The notes: generated from the letters alone by a model not told the origin. A stretch of 59,138 nucleotides of DNA from an uncultured Muribaculaceae bacterium (GCA_910584545.1 CAJUBC010000008.1:1-59138); one strand, 5' to 3'; positions 26,844 to 35,241 are shown, numbered from the stretch's first letter. Numbers and translations: made by a program.

Positions 26844-27509
26844 ATGAACTATTCGAAGAGATTCTATGTGGTCTGGACGGGAAGGCATCCCGGCGTATAC
26901 GACAACATCGACGATGCCATGGAACAGGTGGACGATTATCCCGGAGCGTCCTTCAAGAGCTATGCGAGTGCGGAGGAGGCCACCGATGCCTACCGCAAAG
27001 GCACTGCCCGCAACGACCGCAACGACATCGGGGCGCTTCTGCTGAACGCTCAGAGGCAGAATATTCCGCAGGGCGGCAAGCCGGACTATATGCAGTTCCC
27101 GGAGATAGACCTCAACGGCTGGGCCGTCGACGCTGCGTGCGCCGGAAATCCCGGAAGGATGGAATACAGAGGCGTGGAACTGATGACCGGGCGTGAGATC
27201 TTCCGTGTCGGTCCCTTCGACAAGTCCACCAACAATATCGGCGAATTCCTCGCCATAGTCCACGCACTCGCCCTGATGGCAAGCCGCGGCGAACGCCACA
27301 CCATCTACTCCGACTCGGTGACGGGTATGTCGTGGGTACGCAACCGCAAGGTGAAGACACAGCTCAAACGCGAGGCATCTACAGAGAAAAGTTTCCAGAT
27401 GATGGAACGTGCGCTCTCCTGGCTTAACACGCATTCCTACGATGTGAAGATCCGCAAATGGGACACAGACCGATGGGGAGAGGTTCCGGCGGATTTCGGC
27501 CGCAAATAA
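26844..27509 (+). CDS. rnhA: ribonuclease HI with viroplasmin-type N-terminal domain
   Basis: RNase HI cuts RNA in RNA-DNA hybrids. The first ~50 residues (KRFYVVWTGRHPGVYDNIDDA) are the caulimovirus viroplasmin-like hybrid-binding domain. The catalytic domain follows after a linker, with acidic residues in VDAACAGNPG, NIGEFLAI, YSDSVTG and PADFGRK. The 221-residue length is normal for the two-domain form. It sits 4 bp before queG. Confidence 0.93.
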   Translation: MNYSKRFYVVWTGRHPGVYDNIDDAMEQVDDYPGASFKSYASAEEATDAYRKGTARNDRNDIGALLLNAQRQNIPQGGKPDYMQFPEIDLNGWAVDAACAGNPGRMEYRGVELMTGREIFRVGPFDKSTNNIGEFLAIVHALALMASRGERHTIYSDSVTGMSWVRNRKVKTQLKREASTEKSFQMMERALSWLNTHSYDVKIRKWDTDRWGEVPADFGRK

Positions 27510-27513
27510 GCCG

Positions 27514-28443
27514 ATGAAAGAGGAAATCAGGAAAATATTGCTTGACGCGGGAGCCTGCGCCGTAGGTTTCGCCAAAGCCGGGGAAGTGGATTCCGGAGAA
27601 TGGAGCCGTTTCGAATCATGGCTCATGCAAGGGAGACATGCCGAGATGGAATACATGAGGAACCACGCCGCGATCCGTCGTGATCCGCGTCTGCTTCTCG
27701 ACGGAGCACACACAGTGATCTCCATTGCTTTCAATTATCGTGGAGAATCCACTCCCCGCTCACCGATAGCGGCCTACGCACTCGTGGATGATTACCATGA
27801 TGTGCTCCGCAATCTGTTGAGACAGTGCCTGGAACACTTCCCGAAAGAGGCGGGATACAGAATCTGCATTGATTCAGCGCCGATTCTGGAACGCTACTGG
27901 GCCCGCAAGGCAGGCATCGGCATCATCGGCGACAACGGCGCGCTGATAGTACCCGGAGCGGGCAGCATGGTGTTTCTCGCAGAGATAATCACCACTCTGG
28001 AATTAGAGCCTGACATGGAATGGACCCGCGGATGCGGCTCCTGCGGAGCCTGTCGCCGCTCATGCCCTACCGGAGCGCTTTCATTTTCAGGCGATGCCAT
28101 AGACTGCAACCGCTGTCTCAGCTATCTCACTATAGAACACCGAGGGGACTGGACAGAACAGGTTCATCTTGACGCGCTCACAGCAGCGTCCTCCAAAGGA
28201 AGGACTCCTCTCTTCGGCTGCGACCGCTGCCTCGCCGTCTGTCCCCACAACAGAGGCAAAGTCCGGGCAGCTACCATTCCCGGGCTATCTCCGCGAAAAG
28301 AGATTCTCGCCATCACCCCGGAAGATATCCTTTCGATGGAACAGAGTGACTTTTCCACCACTTTCCGCCGCTCCCCGATAAAACGCGGGCGTTTCGACGG
28401 CTTGCGCCGGAACGCCCGTATGCTTACTGAAAAATCGAATTGA
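27514..28443 (+). CDS. queG: epoxyqueuosine reductase QueG
   Basis: QueG reduces epoxyqueuosine to queuosine in tRNA, using cobalamin and two [4Fe-4S] clusters. The 309 residues include the N-terminal DUF1730-type region and the two cluster-binding cysteine sets CGSCGACRRSCPTGAL and CDRCLAVCPHN. It ends the plus-strand run and converges on meaB. Confidence 0.95.
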   Translation: MKEEIRKILLDAGACAVGFAKAGEVDSGEWSRFESWLMQGRHAEMEYMRNHAAIRRDPRLLLDGAHTVISIAFNYRGESTPRSPIAAYALVDDYHDVLRNLLRQCLEHFPKEAGYRICIDSAPILERYWARKAGIGIIGDNGALIVPGAGSMVFLAEIITTLELEPDMEWTRGCGSCGACRRSCPTGALSFSGDAIDCNRCLSYLTIEHRGDWTEQVHLDALTAASSKGRTPLFGCDRCLAVCPHNRGKVRAATIPGLSPRKEILAITPEDILSMEQSDFSTTFRRSPIKRGRFDGLRRNARMLTEKSN

Positions 28444-28470
28444 CGCTGTCAGTCCCGATACCTGAGATCG

Positions 28471-29574
28471 CTATTTCTTTCCCCGCAGGGTCTCGTAGTA
28501 ACGGTTCAGGACCTCATGGGCCGCGGTGAAAGAGCTCTGCTCGTTGTTGAGCACACGCAGCTCCTTCTGCTCGAGGAGGGCGCGGATCTCGGGCCTGCTG
28601 TAGAAATCATGGCGCAGCTGCTCGTCGATGGTCTCCATCATCCAGTATTTCTCCTGCTCGTTACGCTTCTGGCGGAAATAGCCCGTCCCTTTCACGTATT
28701 CGAAGTATCGGTCAATCATATCCCATACCTTGTCGATGTTGAGCTCGAAATAACCGCTGTAGGTGAGCACTTCGGGACGCCAGCGGCTCGGCGTGGGAGG
28801 GAAGAGCTGGAGGGCGTTGCGGAACTGCGCGGCGGCGAGGTTCGCTCGGTCGATGTTGTCGCCGTCGGCCTTGTTGATGACTATGCCGTCGGCCATCTCC
28901 ATGATGCCGCGCTTGATTCCCTGAAGCTCGTCACCGGTTCCGGCCAACTGTATCAGCAGGAAGAAATCCACCATCGAATGGACGGCCGTCTCGCTCTGGC
29001 CGACACCTACGGTCTCCACGAAGATATTGTTGTAGCCGGCCGCCTCGCAGAGCACTATGGTCTCGCGTGTCTTGCGGGCCACGCCGCCGAGGGAGCCTGC
29101 CGAGGGGGAAGGGCGGATGAACGCGTCGGGATGCTGCGAGAGCTTCTCCATGCGAGTCTTGTCGCCGAGAATCGAGCCTCGCGTACGCTCGCTGCTCGGG
29201 TCGATGGCAAGCACGGCGAGTTTTCCGCCATCCTTGAGCACATGCAGGCCGAACACATCTATTGATGTGGACTTACCCGCACCCGGCACGCCCGTGATGC
29301 CGATACGGCGGGAATTCCCCGAATAGGGAAGGCATTTCTCAATCACTTCCTGCGCTATGGCCTGGTGTTCTTCGGCCGTGCTCTCCACAAGCGTCACAGC
29401 GCGTCCGAGCACGCTGACGTCACCCTTGAGGATACCTTCCACATATTCGGCTGCGGTAAGGCGGCGAGGGCGCGTGGCGCGCCTCTGACGGTACGGATTC
29501 ACTATCGGTTGCGAGGTTACTCCGGAATTCACCTGGAGTCCCTTGTAAGCATTGTCGTTTTCCGGATGTTCCAT
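28471..29574 (-). CDS. meaB: MeaB/ArgK-type GTPase (methylmalonyl-CoA mutase chaperone)
   Basis: MeaB-type G3E GTPases load and protect the adenosylcobalamin enzyme methylmalonyl-CoA mutase. The 367-residue protein has the P-loop GVPGAGKSTSID, the base-binding region DPSSERTRGSILGDKTRM and NKADGDN. No mutase genes are adjacent, which is common. The C-terminal helix-rich part (dimerisation) is complete. Confidence 0.93.
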   Translation of the reverse strand: MEHPENDNAYKGLQVNSGVTSQPIVNPYRQRRATRPRRLTAAEYVEGILKGDVSVLGRAVTLVESTAEEHQAIAQEVIEKCLPYSGNSRRIGITGVPGAGKSTSIDVFGLHVLKDGGKLAVLAIDPSSERTRGSILGDKTRMEKLSQHPDAFIRPSPSAGSLGGVARKTRETIVLCEAAGYNNIFVETVGVGQSETAVHSMVDFFLLIQLAGTGDELQGIKRGIMEMADGIVINKADGDNIDRANLAAAQFRNALQLFPPTPSRWRPEVLTYSGYFELNIDKVWDMIDRYFEYVKGTGYFRQKRNEQEKYWMMETIDEQLRHDFYSRPEIRALLEQKELRVLNNEQSSFTAAHEVLNRYYETLRGKK

Positions 29575-29630
29575 GGTTATATGGTGATAAGGCTGTTTCT
29601 GATTTTATTTTTAAGTTAGACCCATCGGGA

Positions 29631-30725
29631 TTATTGGAGTTCGCCGGCTACGGCGATCTCCTTTACCGGTGTCACCGGGTCATCTGATATGATTTTGACT
29701 GGAATTCGGAAAGGTCCCGAAGGCAGGTCGCGCGTGTCGAGCTCAAGGCTGATACGCACGCTCTTGCCTGGCTTTATCTCCTTGGGGAGGCGGCTGCATT
29801 TCACAGCCACCCTCTCCGAATAAATCTTCTTTATCTTGAGCGGGGAACCACCATCGTTGAGGACAGCGAACCCTACAGGCTGCGCTTCATCACGACCGAT
29901 GATGCCAAGGTCCACGGGGTCAGGCGCCGGAAAACAACGCGGAGCGGCTCTGAGTTCCTTACCCGACAAAGGCTTCGCGGCCGGCAGGACTGTGGCGCGC
30001 AACGGCACTGTCACACCCCCCGCTTCGGGCCGCGTGCAGTCGGCCCTGAAGGTTATGGGTATCTCCACCGGACCGTATTCTCCCAACGCTCCTGCCTTGA
30101 AATACACTACGAACGTAGCGAGGTCGCCCGGACCGAGTTTCTGTTGGGAACACTCTATCCGGAGGGCGCTCGATTCGCTTGTGGCCACGGGAGTGATGGT
30201 GTCGGTGGTCTGGTTATACGCCTTGATGAAATAGCCGGGCGTATGTGTGTCGGTGACGTTGCCCCCCATGATGACGGAATCAGAAAGGCGCAGCGGACCC
30301 GCCTTCACAGGATAGAACAGATCAAGAGATTCCGGTGCTCCGAGCACGTTTCCACGGATGATGATCACATGCTCGGTACCATCGCTGAGCCAGACCTTGA
30401 TCGACTTCTCGAACCGGCCGGGACGTCCCGCCGGATCGTAGGTGTAAGCGATGGAAAGCGTGTCGCCTGGAGCCGTTTCCGTTTCCGGAAACTCCACTCC
30501 GGTACAGCCGCAGGAAGGACGCGCGTCAATTACCGATATCGGTTCCGGGCCGGTATTGACAAAGCGCGACACACCCGTCTGCGGCCCGAGAATCTCCTTC
30601 ATCAGTCCGAAGTCATGGTTCTTCTCAATCCAGCGAATCTCGGCACTCAGCGAAAGGCTGCCGATAAACAACAGCAATCCGGCAGAAATCGCTCCGGCGA
30701 GCCGCTTAAGGAGCTGTTTTCTCAT
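29631..30725 (-). CDS. exported DUF1573-domain protein
   Basis: The 364-residue protein has a signal peptide (residues ~1-28) and then a DUF1573 Ig-like domain (HDFGLMKE...SCGCTGVEFP), with further beta-rich repeats behind. DUF1573 proteins are abundant exported proteins in Bacteroidota with no settled function. Its start overlaps the stop of the preceding 137-residue DUF1573 gene (ATGA), so the pair forms an operon and the products may work together. Confidence 0.85.
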   Translation of the reverse strand: MRKQLLKRLAGAISAGLLLFIGSLSLSAEIRWIEKNHDFGLMKEILGPQTGVSRFVNTGPEPISVIDARPSCGCTGVEFPETETAPGDTLSIAYTYDPAGRPGRFEKSIKVWLSDGTEHVIIIRGNVLGAPESLDLFYPVKAGPLRLSDSVIMGGNVTDTHTPGYFIKAYNQTTDTITPVATSESSALRIECSQQKLGPGDLATFVVYFKAGALGEYGPVEIPITFRADCTRPEAGGVTVPLRATVLPAAKPLSGKELRAAPRCFPAPDPVDLGIIGRDEAQPVGFAVLNDGGSPLKIKKIYSERVAVKCSRLPKEIKPGKSVRISLELDTRDLPSGPFRIPVKIISDDPVTPVKEIAVAGELQ

Positions 30726-31135
30726 TTTTTCTTATTAGGATTTACGACACCCTTGATCTTGAGATAGACACGCTTGGTCTTGCCGTTGGTCTTGACGGTC
30801 ACGGTCTTGGAGAATCCTCCCGGACGGCCGAGGGGGTTATAGGTGACCTTAACCACCCCTTTCTTTCCGGGGGCGATAGGATTCTGCGGATACTCAGGCG
30901 TGGTACAGCCGCACTCCGCCGTGACATCCTTGATCACGAGATTGGCGTTGCCAGTGTTGACGAACTCAAACGTGTGGCTGACTTTACCGCCACGCTCAGG
31001 CACGGTGCCGAAATCGTAAGTAACTTCCTTAAAAGAGATGTCCGCGTTCTGCTTTTTGCGGGCATAGAGGCTCACCGGCGCGACAAGCGCCAGCGCCATT
31101 ATCACGAATATAATGCGTCTCATAATTTTCGCCAT
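30722..31135 (-). CDS. small exported DUF1573 protein
   Basis: From ATG 31135 the protein is 137 residues: a signal peptide (MRRIIFVIMALALVAPVSLYA) and one DUF1573 domain with the paired-cysteine motif ECGCTTPEYP. It is the first gene of a two-gene operon with the larger DUF1573 protein, overlapping by 4 bp. A TTG at 31144 is in frame but lies closer to the promoter; ATG 31135 is preferred. Function unknown. Confidence 0.88.
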   Translation of the reverse strand: MAKIMRRIIFVIMALALVAPVSLYARKKQNADISFKEVTYDFGTVPERGGKVSHTFEFVNTGNANLVIKDVTAECGCTTPEYPQNPIAPGKKGVVKVTYNPLGRPGGFSKTVTVKTNGKTKRVYLKIKGVVNPNKKK

Positions 31136-31151
31136 TAATGACAATATTCTG

Positions 31152-31159
31152 CAAATATA
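31152..31159 (-). promoter_or_regulatory. -7 promoter box for the DUF1573 operon
   Basis: On the minus strand this reads TATATTTG, a perfect TAnnTTTG box, 16 nt before ATG 31135. The same box plus CAG precedes ruvB. A clear -33 element at standard spacing was not found. Confidence 0.55.
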
Positions 31160-31220
31160 ACGCTAAAGAGCGAATTTCATTCAATCCAACCCGACAAATT
31201 TCGCCCCCGCCCCGAAAAAA

Positions 31221-31300
31221 GGGCTCGCTGAAGCTCTCAAAAAAAGCTGGAAGGGCTCGCTGAAGCTCGCCGCAAAGCCGGGAAGGGCTCGCTGAAGCTC
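31221..31300 (+). repeat. three-unit 32-bp tandem REP-like array
   Basis: GGGCTCGCTGAAGCTC occurs at 31221-31236, 31253-31268 and 31285-31300, with starts exactly 32 bp apart. The two intervening 16-nt stretches are related to each other (both end near GGGAA or GGAA). The middle copy continues CGCC and so matches, in reverse complement, 16 bases of the 37-bp repeats that flank the transposase. The array lies between the DUF1573 promoter and the transposase promoter. Confidence 0.8.
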
Positions 31301-31329
31301 CCCCCTTAAACAAAAACCGGACGAAAAAG

Positions 31330-31343
31330 GCAAGAGCTCTTGC
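31330..31343. promoter_or_regulatory. 14-bp perfect palindrome over the transposase -33 element
   Basis: GCAAGAGCTCTTGC is its own reverse complement and overlaps the -33 TTG (31340-31342) of the transposase promoter. This is where a dimeric repressor could block the promoter. No regulator gene is adjacent. Confidence 0.4.
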
Positions 31344-31370
31344 AAAACTTGCAGAAAAAGCTTACCTTTG
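31339..31370 (+). promoter_or_regulatory. Bacteroidetes-type promoter for the RAYT gene
   Basis: CTTG at 31339-31342, a 20-nt spacer and TACCTTTG at 31363-31370 fit the -33/-7 consensus. Transcription would start near 31375, leaving a leader of about 220 nt that contains an inverted repeat (31377-31384 with 31451-31458) and the left 37-bp REP-like repeat. Confidence 0.6.
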
Positions 31371-31473
31371 CCAAAGCAAGCCTCCAAAAGCTCGGCAGCG
31401 GAGCGAAGGCAGCCCCCGCAGCCCGGCAGCGAAGCCGGCGGTCTTGGCGAGAGGCTTGAGTGAGAGTTAAAAT

Positions 31474-31510
31474 TTTTGTTTAAGCGGCGAGCTTTAGCGA
31501 GTCGGCCGTT
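31474..31510 (+). repeat. 37-bp REP-like direct repeat, left copy
   Basis: This copy differs at only two positions from 32579-32615. The conserved core includes TAAGCGGCGAGCTT and AGCGAGTCGGCCGTT. A small hairpin (GC-TTTA-GC flanked by G/A mismatches) can form. Together with the right copy it brackets the transposase gene in direct orientation. Confidence 0.8.
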
Positions 31511-31594
31511 GGTATTCCGCTGCCAAGCTTCTTTCGCGAGCAGCCACCCCGGCGTCTTTGGCGAGCCTTTTTTCTCTTTTTCTCTTTTTCGCTT

Positions 31595-32512
31595 ATGGGC
31601 AGAGACTGGACCGGCAACAGCCGGGCGCCGTGGCAGGATTATTGCTCGCGCCAAATCTATCACATCACTCTGCTCAAGCGGGCCGATGTTCCGAGCTTCG
31701 GCTCCTTAGCCGGCGATTGGCGCATCGCCCCCGGCTCTCCCGGCAGCTCTTACATCAAAGCTTCGCCTCTCGGCAAAGCTATCAAGAATTGTCTCCGCGA
31801 AATCGCCGCCATCCATCCTGCACTGCGCGTCCTGCAGTATGCCCTCATGCCGGACCATCTGCATATCCTCCTGTCGGTGGAAAGTCGTCTCGATGAAATC
31901 CTCGGCAGAAAGCTCGCTTTCTTCAAAGTGACGGTCAACAATCGGACCGGTCTTCCCCGTGTGTTCGACAAAGGCTTCAACGACCAGATTCTCACCTCTA
32001 CCCGCAATCTCAACACCATCTACCGCTACCTGCGCGAAAATCCGCGCCGTCTTGCCGTCCGCTTCGCGAATCCCGGATTCTTCGAGCGCCGCACCAACAT
32101 CAGCATCGGCGACCTCGACTGTCAGGCCTACGGCAATCTCCAGCTTCTTGACAACCCCTTCAAGGATGCCGTGGTGGTACACCGTGCCGACTCAGCAGAG
32201 AAGCGGGAAGAAAACCGGCAGATCTGGCTCCACACAGCTGCCAACGGCGGCGTGCTTGTATCGCCCTTCGTCTCCGCGCATGAAAAAGCCATCCGCCGCG
32301 AGGCCGAAAGCCTCGGCGGCAGGATAATACTCCTGACCAACGAACCATTGAAAGAGCGCGAAAAACCGGCCGCGCACGACTTCGCCCTCTGCAGCGAAGG
32401 CCGCTGCCTGATAATAGCTCCGACAGAGCCTCTCCCTTTCGGCCGCCAGTCATGCCTGAAGCTGAATTCCCTCGCCGCCAAAATCTGCCGCCCTAACCCC
32501 GGCAAGCTATAA
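31595..32512 (+). CDS. REP-associated tyrosine transposase (RAYT, Y1 family) with extra C-terminal domain
   Basis: Residues ~1-170 are a Y1-type HUH nuclease: the metal-binding H88-L-H90 sits in MPDHLHILL and the nucleophile is Y143 or Y145 in IYRYLRENP. Such single-tyrosine enzymes cut and join one strand at REP hairpins and are usually single-copy domesticated relatives of IS200/IS605 transposases. The REP-like repeats on both sides support this role. Residues ~195-305 look like a separate alpha/beta region (GGVLVSPFVSAHEKA, RIILLTNEPL, CLIIAP), reminiscent of a DprA/SLOG-like Rossmann fold. That reading is inference. The total of 305 residues is long for a RAYT. The gene has its own promoter and a long leader, so it may be regulated. 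Confidence 0.85.
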   Translation: MGRDWTGNSRAPWQDYCSRQIYHITLLKRADVPSFGSLAGDWRIAPGSPGSSYIKASPLGKAIKNCLREIAAIHPALRVLQYALMPDHLHILLSVESRLDEILGRKLAFFKVTVNNRTGLPRVFDKGFNDQILTSTRNLNTIYRYLRENPRRLAVRFANPGFFERRTNISIGDLDCQAYGNLQLLDNPFKDAVVVHRADSAEKREENRQIWLHTAANGGVLVSPFVSAHEKAIRREAESLGGRIILLTNEPLKEREKPAAHDFALCSEGRCLIIAPTEPLPFGRQSCLKLNSLAAKICRPNPGKL

Positions 32513-32538
32513 AAAAGCCTTGCGCAAGCTCGGTTTCC

Positions 32539-32576
32539 ATCAGTCTGCGCGAGTCCTATCAGTCTGCGCGAGCCCA
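32539..32576 (+). repeat. 19-bp tandem repeat, two units
   Basis: Units at 32539-32557 and 32558-32576 both start ATCAGTCTGCGCGAG and differ at two positions. They lie between the transposase stop and the right 37-bp repeat. Confidence 0.75.
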
Positions 32577-32578
32577 GA

Positions 32579-32615
32579 TTTTGTCTAAGCGGCGAGCTTC
32601 AGCGAGTCGGCCGTT
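32579..32615 (+). repeat. 37-bp REP-like direct repeat, right copy
   Basis: Matches 31474-31510 at 35 of 37 positions, in the same orientation. Its last two bases, with the next one, supply the flippase stop codon on the minus strand (32614-32616), so the repeat abuts the end of that gene exactly. Confidence 0.8.
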
Positions 32616-34119
32616 ACTTTCTTTTCAGGCCGGGAAGGGGGATGTGCTCGGCGTTGATTACTATGCCGAGGTAGACGCAGAGGAGGAGGATGCGGGTCAG
32701 ATAGGTGAGCCAGGTTGCGAAGATGGTGCCTATCCATTCGCCGGCGGCGAAGAGCAGGGCGGCGAAAAGGACATAGAGGAGGATGCGGCCGGTCTGATAG
32801 GGGAGAGGATAGTATTTCTTACCGAGGAAATAGCTGACGGCCATTACTATGAAATAGCTTGACAATGCGGCCCAGGCGGAGCCTATGTATCCGTCGGGGA
32901 TACCTATCGCCGGGACGAACCATACGTTGAATCCGAACATCAGCGCGAAGCAAAGCAGCGAGAGGTACATCCCCCAGCGCGTGCGGTCGGTCAGTTTGTA
33001 CCAGAGCGAGAGGTTGAAGAAGACTCCGAAGCATAGTTCGGCGGCCATCATGATGGGCACGACCTTGAGTCCGGGCCAGTATGAGGGAGAGACGAAATAC
33101 TTGAGAAGCGGCAGGAAGTACATCACCGCCAGGAAGATGAAGAGTCCGAATATCACGAAGTATTTCATGGCGTCGCAGTATGCCTTGCTGCGGTCTTCAC
33201 CCTCTCCGCGCGCACGGGCGAAGATGAAAGGCTCGTATGCGTAGCGGAACGCCTGCGTGAACATCACCATCACTATAGCTATCTTGATATTGGCGCCGTA
33301 GATTCCCACCATGGAGCGGGCAGCCTGCTCCTCTCCCTTGAAAAGGTAAGGGATAAGGATCTGACCCATATTCTGGCTGAGGATGCCGGCCACTCCGAGC
33401 ACAAGCAGCGGCCAGCTGTAGGAGAGCATGCGGCGCAGCAGCGCGGTGTCGAACCGCACGCGGCGTCCGGTCAGCTCCGGCAGCAGGCACAGAAGCACCA
33501 CTACCGAGGAGATGAGGTTTGCCAGAAATATCCAGCCGATGCCAAATCCGGAACCGCCGATCGGCTCGTAGAACCAGGATACAAGCGCCGGAACCGATTT
33601 CATCAAAGCCGGACATGCGAGGAGGAAGAGAAGGTTAAGACCTATGTTCAGCCCGACGTTAAGCAGTTTTATTCCGGCGAAACGGAAGGCTTTGTTCCGG
33701 TACCGGAGATATGCGAAAGGGATGTTGGAAAAGGCGTCGATGGCCACGGTGATGCCGAGCAGCCATACGTATACCGGATGGCCGGGCAGGAGGAGCAACC
33801 GCGACACCGGACCGATAAACACGCTTATCAGCAGCATGAAGAGAAGCGAGGTGAATCCCACCGACACCAAAGAGGTGGTATAGACACGCTCCGGATCGGG
33901 CTCTTTGTTGGCATACCGGAAGAAGCCGGTCTCCATACCGTAATTCAGTATCACGAGAGCGACTGCCGTGAAGGAATACAGGTAGCTTACTATTCCATAC
34001 TCCTCGGTAGGGAACATCCATACGTACAGCGGAACGAGACACCAGTTCAGAAACCGCCCGATAATGGAGCTTAAGCCGTAAACGGCTGTATCTTTTGCCA
34101 AAGATTTGATTCCGGACAT
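32614..34119 (-). CDS. polysaccharide flippase (MOP superfamily, Wzx-like)
   Basis: The 501-residue protein has about 12-14 membrane helices and the N-terminal pattern of oligosaccharide flippases (LAKDTAVYGLSSIIGRFLNW, then VPLYVWMFPTEEYGIVSY). These move lipid-linked glycans across the inner membrane for capsule, O-antigen or related polymers. No glycan cluster surrounds it, so the substrate is unknown. It follows ruvB with a ~70-bp gap on the same strand. Its 3' end runs into a REP-like repeat. Confidence 0.88.
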   Translation of the reverse strand: MSGIKSLAKDTAVYGLSSIIGRFLNWCLVPLYVWMFPTEEYGIVSYLYSFTAVALVILNYGMETGFFRYANKEPDPERVYTTSLVSVGFTSLLFMLLISVFIGPVSRLLLLPGHPVYVWLLGITVAIDAFSNIPFAYLRYRNKAFRFAGIKLLNVGLNIGLNLLFLLACPALMKSVPALVSWFYEPIGGSGFGIGWIFLANLISSVVVLLCLLPELTGRRVRFDTALLRRMLSYSWPLLVLGVAGILSQNMGQILIPYLFKGEEQAARSMVGIYGANIKIAIVMVMFTQAFRYAYEPFIFARARGEGEDRSKAYCDAMKYFVIFGLFIFLAVMYFLPLLKYFVSPSYWPGLKVVPIMMAAELCFGVFFNLSLWYKLTDRTRWGMYLSLLCFALMFGFNVWFVPAIGIPDGYIGSAWAALSSYFIVMAVSYFLGKKYYPLPYQTGRILLYVLFAALLFAAGEWIGTIFATWLTYLTRILLLCVYLGIVINAEHIPLPGLKRK

Positions 34120-34190
34120 TGTTCTAAGTCAGAAGTATTGGTTATGAGGTAGTGAAAGGAGGACATGGAATGCGGCGTATCCCGGATGTC

Positions 34191-35225
34191 TCATTCGTCG
34201 AAGAGGGAGGACTGGAGAGGGGTGATGCGGCGGTTCAGATGCTCGTAGGCCTTTTCGGTCACCTCGCGTCCGCGCGGCGTACGCTTGAGGAAGCCTTCCT
34301 TGATGAGGAAAGGCTCATAGACCTCCTCGATGGTGCCGGCATCCTCGCCGATGGCTGTGCCGATGGTGGTGAGTCCGACCGGCCCTCCTTTGAACTTGTC
34401 GATGATAGTGATGAGGATTCTGTTGTCGATCTCGTCGAGTCCATAGCGGTCTATATTCAAGGCCTCGAGGGCATGGCGGGCTATGGGGAGGTCGATGCTG
34501 CCGGACCCCTTGACCTGCGCGAAGTCCCTGACGCGCCGCAGCAGCGCGTTGGCGATACGTGGAGTGCCTCGGCTTCGGAGCGCGATCTCAAGCGCTGCAT
34601 CCTCGCTGATGCTGATGCGCAGCAGTGCCGCTGAGCGCTTGACGATATTCTGCAGCAGCTGATGGTCGTAGTATTCCAGATGGCATTTGATTCCGAAACG
34701 TGCGCGGAGAGGAGCCGTCAGATTGCCGGAGCGGGTGGTGGCGCCGATGAGAGTGAACGGGGATAGCGAGAGCTGGACGCTCTTGGCTCCCGGACCCTTG
34801 TCGAGAAGGATATCGATGCGGTAGTCCTCCATGGCGGAATATAGATATTCCTCCACCACGGGATGAAGCCGGTGGATCTCGTCGATGAACAGAACGTCGT
34901 TCGGCTCGAGACTCATGAGGATTCCCGCAAGATCGCCGGGTTTGTCGAGCACGGGTCCGGAAGTGGTCTTGAACCCTACGCCGAGTTCATTGGCTATGAT
35001 GTTGGAAAGAGTGGTCTTGCCCAGCCCCGGAGGGCCATGGAGCAGGGTGTGGTCGAGCGATTCGCCGCGCATTCTGGCGGCCTGCACGAATACCCGGAGA
35101 TTCTCCACAATCTTGTCCTGGCCGGTGAAATCGTCGAAGCGGAGCGGACGCAATGCCCGCTCGATATCGTTTTCCACGCCGTCGGGACGCCCTCCGCGTC
35201 CCCTGATGTCAATATCCTCTGCCAT
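34191..35225 (-). CDS. ruvB: Holliday junction branch-migration ATPase RuvB
   Basis: RuvB is the AAA+ motor that drives Holliday junction migration with RuvA. From ATG 35225 it is 344 residues with LRPLRFDDFTGQ, Walker A GPPGLGKTTLS, Walker B VLFIDEIHRL and the C-terminal winged helix (TPRGREVTEKAYEHL). An upstream in-frame ATG at 35246 overlaps the predicted promoter box at 35234-35241, so the shorter start (MAEDIDIRG) is preferred. RuvA and RuvC are not in this window. Confidence 0.97.
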   Translation of the reverse strand: MAEDIDIRGRGGRPDGVENDIERALRPLRFDDFTGQDKIVENLRVFVQAARMRGESLDHTLLHGPPGLGKTTLSNIIANELGVGFKTTSGPVLDKPGDLAGILMSLEPNDVLFIDEIHRLHPVVEEYLYSAMEDYRIDILLDKGPGAKSVQLSLSPFTLIGATTRSGNLTAPLRARFGIKCHLEYYDHQLLQNIVKRSAALLRISISEDAALEIALRSRGTPRIANALLRRVRDFAQVKGSGSIDLPIARHALEALNIDRYGLDEIDNRILITIIDKFKGGPVGLTTIGTAIGEDAGTIEEVYEPFLIKEGFLKRTPRGREVTEKAYEHLNRRITPLQSSLFDE

Positions 35226-35233
35226 ATTGACTG

Positions 35234-35241
35234 CAAATATA
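35234..35241 (-). promoter_or_regulatory. -7 promoter box for ruvB
   Basis: Minus-strand TATATTTG, a perfect TAnnTTTG box, ends 8 nt before ATG 35225. The transcript would have a very short leader, which argues against the upstream ATG 35246. Confidence 0.55.

Noticed and set aside
31221..31300. Possible CRISPR array
   Set aside because: Repeats are 16 bp with related rather than unique 16-nt intervals, there are only three units, and no cas genes are near. It matches the REP-like family instead.
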